Below, piece by piece: positions 6,703-10,004 of a DNA stretch of 10,004 nucleotides. Where the stretch lies: NCBI GenBank assembly GCA_026193355.1, contig JAPHTL010000265.1, forward strand, positions 1 through 10,004, read 5' to 3'. Within the stretch, counting starts at the first letter, position 1. Each line of letters begins with the position of its first letter. The DNA comes from Rhodospirillales bacterium. Lineage in GTDB: Bacteria > Pseudomonadota > Alphaproteobacteria > Rhodospirillales > JAPHTL01. The notes below the pieces were generated by a model, which did no database searches, had not been told where the DNA came from, and saw only the letters and a program-made list of their open reading frames with translations. The translations under genes were made by a program, and so were the position numbers.

Positions 6703-7494
6703 TCAGTCGTGGCTGACGCCAAGATAGGCGTCGATCACTTCCTTGTTGGAACGGACTTCATCGGGGGTCCCGTCGGCCAGCTTGCAGCCGTAATCGAGAA
6801 CCACCACACGATCCGAAATATCCATAACAACACCCATGTCATGTTCGATCAGGACAATGGTTGTTCCGAATTCGTCGTTCACATCGAGGACAAAACGGCA
6901 CATGTCCTCCTTTTCCTCGATGTTCATGCCCGCCATCGGTTCGTCGAGCAGAAGAAGGCTGGGTTCCGCCGCCAAAGCGCGTCCCAGTTCCACACGCTTC
7001 TGCAAGCCATAGGGCAGGCGGCCGACCGGCGTCTTGCGGATGTGTTCGATTTCAAGAAATTCGATGATCCGTTCGACGGCCTGACGGTGTTCCATCTCTT
7101 CCTTGCGCGCCGGCCCCAGATTGAGCGCCTGCCAGAACAAACCCTTCTTCATCATCGTGTTGCGGCCGGTCATGATGTTGTCGAGCGTGCTCATGCCCTT
7201 GAAAAGGGCGATGTTCTGGAACGTACGCGCGATACCCTGCCGTGCGGCCTCGTGCGGCTTCATCTGGCGTCTGGTGTTTCCGAGGTAGGTGATCGTTCCT
7301 TCCTGCGGATGATAGAAGCCGTTGATGACGTTCAACATCGAACTTTTGCCCGCGCCGTTCGGGCCGATGATCGCGCGGACCTCGTGCTCCTTGACGTCAA
7401 AGCTGATGTTCGAAAGGGCCTTGACCCCGCCGAATGACAAACTGATGTCATCCACACGCAGGATCACGTCCCCGATTTTCCTCTCCTGGGCCAT
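6703..7494 (-). CDS. livG: LivG-type ABC importer ATPase
   Basis: This is the first ATPase subunit of the importer, 263 residues, typical length. It has Walker A GPNGAGKS (44-51), Q-loop TFQN (91-94), the Liv-family variant signature LPYGLQKRVE (160-169) in place of LSGGQ, Walker B LLLLDEP (180-186) with the catalytic Glu185, and the switch His218 in IEHDMGVVM. The segment MKKGLFWQALNLGPARKEE (115-133) is the helical-domain insert seen in LivG but not LivF. A GGGAG ribosome site immediately follows the TGA of the synthetase gene, and only 11 bases separate the two frames, so the synthetase and the transporter are surely co-transcribed. All nucleotide-binding residues appear intact. Confidence 0.95.
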   Translation of the reverse strand: MAQERKIGDVILRVDDISLSFGGVKALSNISFDVKEHEVRAIIGPNGAGKSSMLNVINGFYHPQEGTITYLGNTRRQMKPHEAARQGIARTFQNIALFKGMSTLDNIMTGRNTMMKKGLFWQALNLGPARKEEMEHRQAVERIIEFLEIEHIRKTPVGRLPYGLQKRVELGRALAAEPSLLLLDEPMAGMNIEEKEDMCRFVLDVNDEFGTTIVLIEHDMGVVMDISDRVVVLDYGCKLADGTPDEVRSNKEVIDAYLGVSHD

Positions 7495-7505
7495 CAGGGA
7501 CTCCC

Positions 7506-9533
7506 TCAGCCTGCTTTTTTGAGTTCTTGTTTCGGGTAGATCTTCGCATCCCTGATTTTCAGGTCGGCGGCGATCACGCCCTTCTTGCCGTCTTCGAAGG
7601 TCACCTCGGTCTCCACATGGTGTTCGCTTACGTTGCCGTAGAGCGCCTCGATAAGTTCAGCATACCGTTCGGCGACGAAATTGCGCCGCACCTTGCGGGT
7701 GCGCGTCAGTTCGCCATCGTCGGGGTCCAGTTCCTTGTGCAGGATCAGGTAGCGTTTGATCTGGCTGTCGGACAGGTGCGGATCGGCGGAAAGGTCCGCA
7801 TTCACCTGTTCGACGCATTCCTGGATCATGGCGTAGACCTTTTCCTGGCCGGCGAGATCGGCGTATCCCGAATAGGCGAGGTGATTACGCTCCGCCCAGT
7901 TGCCGACGGCCTCAAGGTCGATGTTGATGAAGGCCGTGACGAAATCGCGTTCGTGGCCGAACGCAACGGCTTCCTTGATCTGCGGGAAGAACTTGAGCTT
8001 GTTCTCGATATACTTGGGCGCGAACATGCCCCCCGATGTCAGCTTGCCGACGTCCTTGGCGCGATCGATGATTTTCAGGTGTCCAGCGTCATCGAAGAAG
8101 CCCGCGTCGCCCGTATGGACCCAACCGTCGTCCGTCTTGGTTTCCTTCGTCGCCTCGTCGTTCTTGTAGTAAGCGACGAATACGCCGGGGCTGCGGTAGA
8201 GAACCTCGCCGTTGTCGGCGATCTTGATCTCGACGCCCGGTGCGGGCGGACCGACCGTGTCGGGTTTGATTTGGCCGTCGGGCTGCATGGTGACGAACAC
8301 CGATGCTTCGGTCTGGCCGTAAAGCTGTTTCAGATTGACGCCGATGGAACGGTAGAATTCGAATATTTCCGGGCCAATCGCTTCGCCCGCCGTGTAGCCG
8401 AGGCGAACCTTGGAAAAGCCGAGAACATTGCGCAGTGGGCCAAAGACCGCCCAGTCACCAAGCGTGTAGAGCAGTCGATCGAAGATCCCGACGGAACGGT
8501 TTTCCAGAATGTTTACGCCGACCCTCTTGGCGTGCTCCATGAACATATTGAAGAGCTTGCGCTTGAAGGCGCTGGCGTCTTCCATCCGGATCATCACCGT
8601 GGTCAGCAGATTTTCGAAAATCCGCGGCGGGGCGAAGAAATAGGTCGGACCGATCTCCTTGATATCGTTCAGAACCGTGGCGCCGCTCTCGGGAATGTTG
8701 ACGCAGAACCCGGCGACATAGGCCTGACCGATGGAGAAGACGTTGTCTCCGACCCACGCCATGGGCAGGTAAGCCAGAATTTCGTCATGGTCGGTGAGGT
8801 TGTCGAGTTCACAGGTGCTGCGCGCCGTAATGATCAGGTTGTCGAAGCTGAGCATCACACCCTTGGGCCGACCCGTCGTGCCCGAGGTGTAGAGCATGAT
8901 AGCAATGTCGCTGCCCTTGCCCTTGGCAACGGTCTCTTCGACGAAGCTCGGGTTGGTCTCGATGTAGGCGCGGCCAGTTTCCTGGATTTTCGCGAAATCA
9001 CTGACGAAGCTTTGTTCGTAATGCCGCATGCCGCGCGGATCGTCGTAGATGATCTGCTCAAGGACCGGGCAGCGGTCCTTGACCTCCAGCAGCTTGTCGA
9101 CCTGTTCCTGGTCTTCAACGATGGCGAAGCGCGCTTCGGCGTGCTCAAGGACGAACTGCATTTCTTCGGCGACGGCGTCCTGATAGACGGGAACGGGGAT
9201 CGCGCCGATCGTCTGCGCGGCGACCATTGACCAGTAAAGGCGCGGGCGGTTATCGCCAACGATCGCCAGTTTGTCGCCTTCCTTGAGGCCAAGCTCCTTC
9301 AGGCCGCAGGCCAGCGCCAGGATCTCGTCCTTCATGTCGGACCATGTCCATGACTGCCAGATGCCCAAGCCCTTTTCGCGCATGGCCGGTCGACTGCCTC
9401 GAACGCGCGCGTTCTCAATCAGGAGCTTCGGAAAAGTATCGAATTGACCGGCGTTGCCGGTTCCGTTGGATCCGTTTGCGGGCATGGGTCCCTGTTTTCT
9501 TCCAGCGTTATGATCGTTTTTTGCCGGGCCCAC
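7506..9533 (-). CDS. Long-chain-type acyl-CoA synthetase (AMP-forming)
   Basis: This is a cytoplasmic, ANL-superfamily ligase that makes acyl-CoA from a carboxylic acid, ATP and CoA through an acyl-adenylate; 675 residues, near the size of FadD15/ACSL-like enzymes. Visible motifs are the P-loop YTSGTTGRPKG (215-225), GYTAGEAIGPEIFEFY (379-394), YGQTE (405-409), WVHTGD (471-476) with the ribose-binding Asp476, the hinge block IIDRAKDVGKLTSGG (488-502), and Lys614 in the C-terminal RTRKVRR as the likely catalytic lysine. All core motifs look complete. No membrane segment or signal peptide was seen. I chose the GTG at 9533 because GGGAGG lies nine bases upstream; the in-frame ATG at 9485 has only a poorly spaced site, so the first 16 residues are uncertain. 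As first gene, 11 bases before livG, it probably activates the imported acid. A fatty or aryl acid is possible; chain length is not readable. Confidence 0.92.
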   Translation of the reverse strand: MGPAKNDHNAGRKQGPMPANGSNGTGNAGQFDTFPKLLIENARVRGSRPAMREKGLGIWQSWTWSDMKDEILALACGLKELGLKEGDKLAIVGDNRPRLYWSMVAAQTIGAIPVPVYQDAVAEEMQFVLEHAEARFAIVEDQEQVDKLLEVKDRCPVLEQIIYDDPRGMRHYEQSFVSDFAKIQETGRAYIETNPSFVEETVAKGKGSDIAIMLYTSGTTGRPKGVMLSFDNLIITARSTCELDNLTDHDEILAYLPMAWVGDNVFSIGQAYVAGFCVNIPESGATVLNDIKEIGPTYFFAPPRIFENLLTTVMIRMEDASAFKRKLFNMFMEHAKRVGVNILENRSVGIFDRLLYTLGDWAVFGPLRNVLGFSKVRLGYTAGEAIGPEIFEFYRSIGVNLKQLYGQTEASVFVTMQPDGQIKPDTVGPPAPGVEIKIADNGEVLYRSPGVFVAYYKNDEATKETKTDDGWVHTGDAGFFDDAGHLKIIDRAKDVGKLTSGGMFAPKYIENKLKFFPQIKEAVAFGHERDFVTAFINIDLEAVGNWAERNHLAYSGYADLAGQEKVYAMIQECVEQVNADLSADPHLSDSQIKRYLILHKELDPDDGELTRTRKVRRNFVAERYAELIEALYGNVSEHHVETEVTFEDGKKGVIAADLKIRDAKIYPKQELKKAG

Positions 9534-9542
9534 TTTCCGGGG

Positions 9543-9566
9543 CCTCCCTGTTACTCCTCTAGGGAG
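9543..9566 (-). promoter_or_regulatory. Leader hairpin covering the synthetase ribosome site
   Basis: On the minus strand CTCCCT (9561-9566) and AGGGAG (9544-9549) are perfect complements around an 11-base loop. The 3' arm is the Shine-Dalgarno sequence (AGGGAGG, 9543-9549) used by the GTG start at 9533. The 6-bp stem could lower translation of the first operon gene. Whether it matters in the cell is not known. Confidence 0.35.
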
Positions 9567-9578
9567 CCACAGTCCGGA

Positions 9579-9607
9579 GTCGTACTCAAGATGATTCTTT
9601 TGGTCAA
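9579..9607 (-). promoter_or_regulatory. Candidate promoter of the seven-gene operon
   Basis: On the minus strand TTGACC (9602-9607) and TACGAC (9579-9584) are spaced by exactly 17 bases. Initiation near 9572 would give a leader of about 40 nt to the GTG at 9533. The perfect palindrome at 9611-9626 ends four bases upstream of the -35 element. A second -35-like TTGACG (9624-9629) overlaps the palindrome but has no good -10 at a normal distance. Confidence 0.5.
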
Positions 9608-9610
9608 GGT

Positions 9611-9626
9611 ACGTTTACGTAAACGT
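9611..9626. promoter_or_regulatory. Perfect 16-bp palindrome, probable operator (LiuR-like)
   Basis: acgtttacgtaaacgt is its own reverse complement over 16 bases, and in minus-strand context it reads cttgACGTTTACGTAAACGTacc. It abuts the operon promoter candidate, occupying about -39 to -54 relative to the predicted start. From memory it resembles the sites described for LiuR, a MerR-family regulator of leucine and related acyl-CoA catabolism in proteobacteria; a TetR-family regulator is the main alternative. No regulator gene is present in the window. Confidence 0.6.
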
Positions 9627-9727
9627 CAAGTTGGGTGAGGCGTTGTACGTGCGTTTTCTTGCCGGGGCTGGCGTTTGCGGGCGTATGAGGGGAATGGCTT
9701 GGTATTACCATTTTCCCTATGTTTCCT

Positions 9728-9775
9728 GCGGGTTCTGGCCACCGCAAATGGGGCAATCCTCTGGACAGAACCCGC
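9728..9775. repeat. 10-bp inverted repeat with 28-bp spacer upstream of acnA
   Basis: gcgggttctg (9728-9737) and cagaacccgc (9766-9775) are exact reverse complements. The right arm overlaps the -35 element and spacer of the acnA promoter candidate, so the pair could be a two-site operator bound by a looping or dimeric regulator, or a stem in an RNA starting further upstream. There is no T tract after it, so it is not a terminator. Confidence 0.55.
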
Positions 9776-9790
9776 GAAGTGTGCTCTAGC
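9762..9790 (+). promoter_or_regulatory. Candidate acnA promoter
   Basis: TGGACA (9762-9767) matches the -35 consensus at five of six positions, and TCTAGC (9785-9790) follows after 17 bases as a weak -10. This would leave a leader of about 130 nt to the GTG at 9930. No other better-spaced pair was found in the interval, but the -10 is poor. The rest of the leader (9791-9912) shows no structure or motif that I recognise. Confidence 0.3.
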
Positions 9791-9929
9791 CTAGCGGCTG
9801 TAATTCATCACTGGTCAAGGATCGGGGGACGAAACTCGTTTTCCCGACAGGGCCGCCGCCCGGAAACGCACGAAGCGCCGAATCGACGCAGCAGGTTCCG
9901 GGACGCAAAGACAGGGAAGGAGCACACCC

Positions 9930-10004
9930 GTGTTCGGTCAAGACAGCATGAAGACCCGTCGCACGATCACAGTCGGGAAAAAGAAGTACGATTATTTCAG
10001 TCTC
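9930..10004 (+). CDS. acnA: Aconitate hydratase A (5' end only)
   Basis: Aconitase A interconverts citrate and isocitrate in the TCA cycle with a 4Fe-4S cluster in the cytoplasm. Only 25 codons are present. I start at the GTG at 9930, seven bases after an AAGGAG ribosome site (9917-9922); the in-frame ATG at 9948 lacks a site. The segment from residue 7, MKTRRTITVGKKKYDYFSL, closely follows the conserved AcnA N-terminus (…KTRRTLTVGGKSYDYFSL). The catalytic and cluster-binding residues lie beyond the window. It is divergent from the seven-gene operon, sharing a 396-base control region with it. The call rests on one short but characteristic motif. Confidence 0.88.
   Translation, partial: MFGQDSMKTRRTITVGKKKYDYFSL

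Noticed and set aside
2326..7494. Calling the importer a leucine/isoleucine/valine transporter
   Set aside because: Family membership alone does not fix the ligand. The two CoA-ligase-family neighbours point to a carboxylic acid, and there are no amino acid metabolism genes nearby.
7527..9230. Long open frame (567 codons) on the plus strand, antisense to the synthetase
   Set aside because: It is an artefact of high-GC codon bias opposite a well-conserved enzyme with intact motifs. Its translation shows no recognisable domain.
1..10004. CRISPR array, insertion sequence, tRNA or phage genes
   Set aside because: No regularly spaced repeats, transposase motifs, terminal inverted repeats with target duplication, or tRNA-like folds were seen on either strand.

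Overview
The window looks like chromosomal DNA of a high-GC alphaproteobacterium, probably Rhodospirillales-like. The clues are a ccmA / acnA neighbourhood, GC-rich coding sequence on both sides of short AT-rich gaps, and families common in that group. The genus cannot be read from the sequence. No mobile-element gene, tRNA, rRNA or CRISPR array was seen.

Layout: the left edge (1-657, minus strand) is the cytochrome c maturation heme-exporter ATPase gene ccmA, which runs off the window before its stop codon. A 402-base gene-free gap (658-1059) holds the ccmA promoter region, two GC-rich inverted repeats, a ten-G tract and a strong intrinsic terminator for the neighbouring operon. From 9533 down to 1060, seven minus-strand genes form one apparent transcription unit. 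In transcription order they are a long-chain-type acyl-CoA synthetase (AMP-forming), a LivG-type ATPase, a LivH-type permease, a LivM-type permease, a periplasmic substrate-binding protein, a LivF-type ATPase and a phenylacetate-CoA-ligase-like protein. A UUCG-loop hairpin with a T tract lies between the binding protein and livF and divides the unit in two. A divergent 396-base gap (9534-9929) contains a perfect 16-bp palindrome and a promoter candidate for the operon, plus a 10-bp inverted repeat and a promoter candidate for the plus-strand gene acnA. Only the first 25 codons of acnA are present.

How the genes may work together: the five central genes make a complete HAAT-type (branched-chain-amino-acid family) ABC importer. 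The two CoA-ligase-family genes at either end suggest that the imported solute is a carboxylic acid (fatty, branched or aromatic) trapped as its CoA thioester on entry. This is an inference from context; the substrate is not readable. The terminal PaaK-like protein has no recognisable adenylate-forming P-loop, so its chemistry is open. The palindrome resembles operators that I recall for the MerR-family regulator LiuR of branched-chain amino acid / acyl-CoA catabolism, but no regulator gene lies in the window. As far as I recall, ccmA and acnA are close divergent neighbours in many alphaproteobacteria, so the importer cassette may have been inserted between them.
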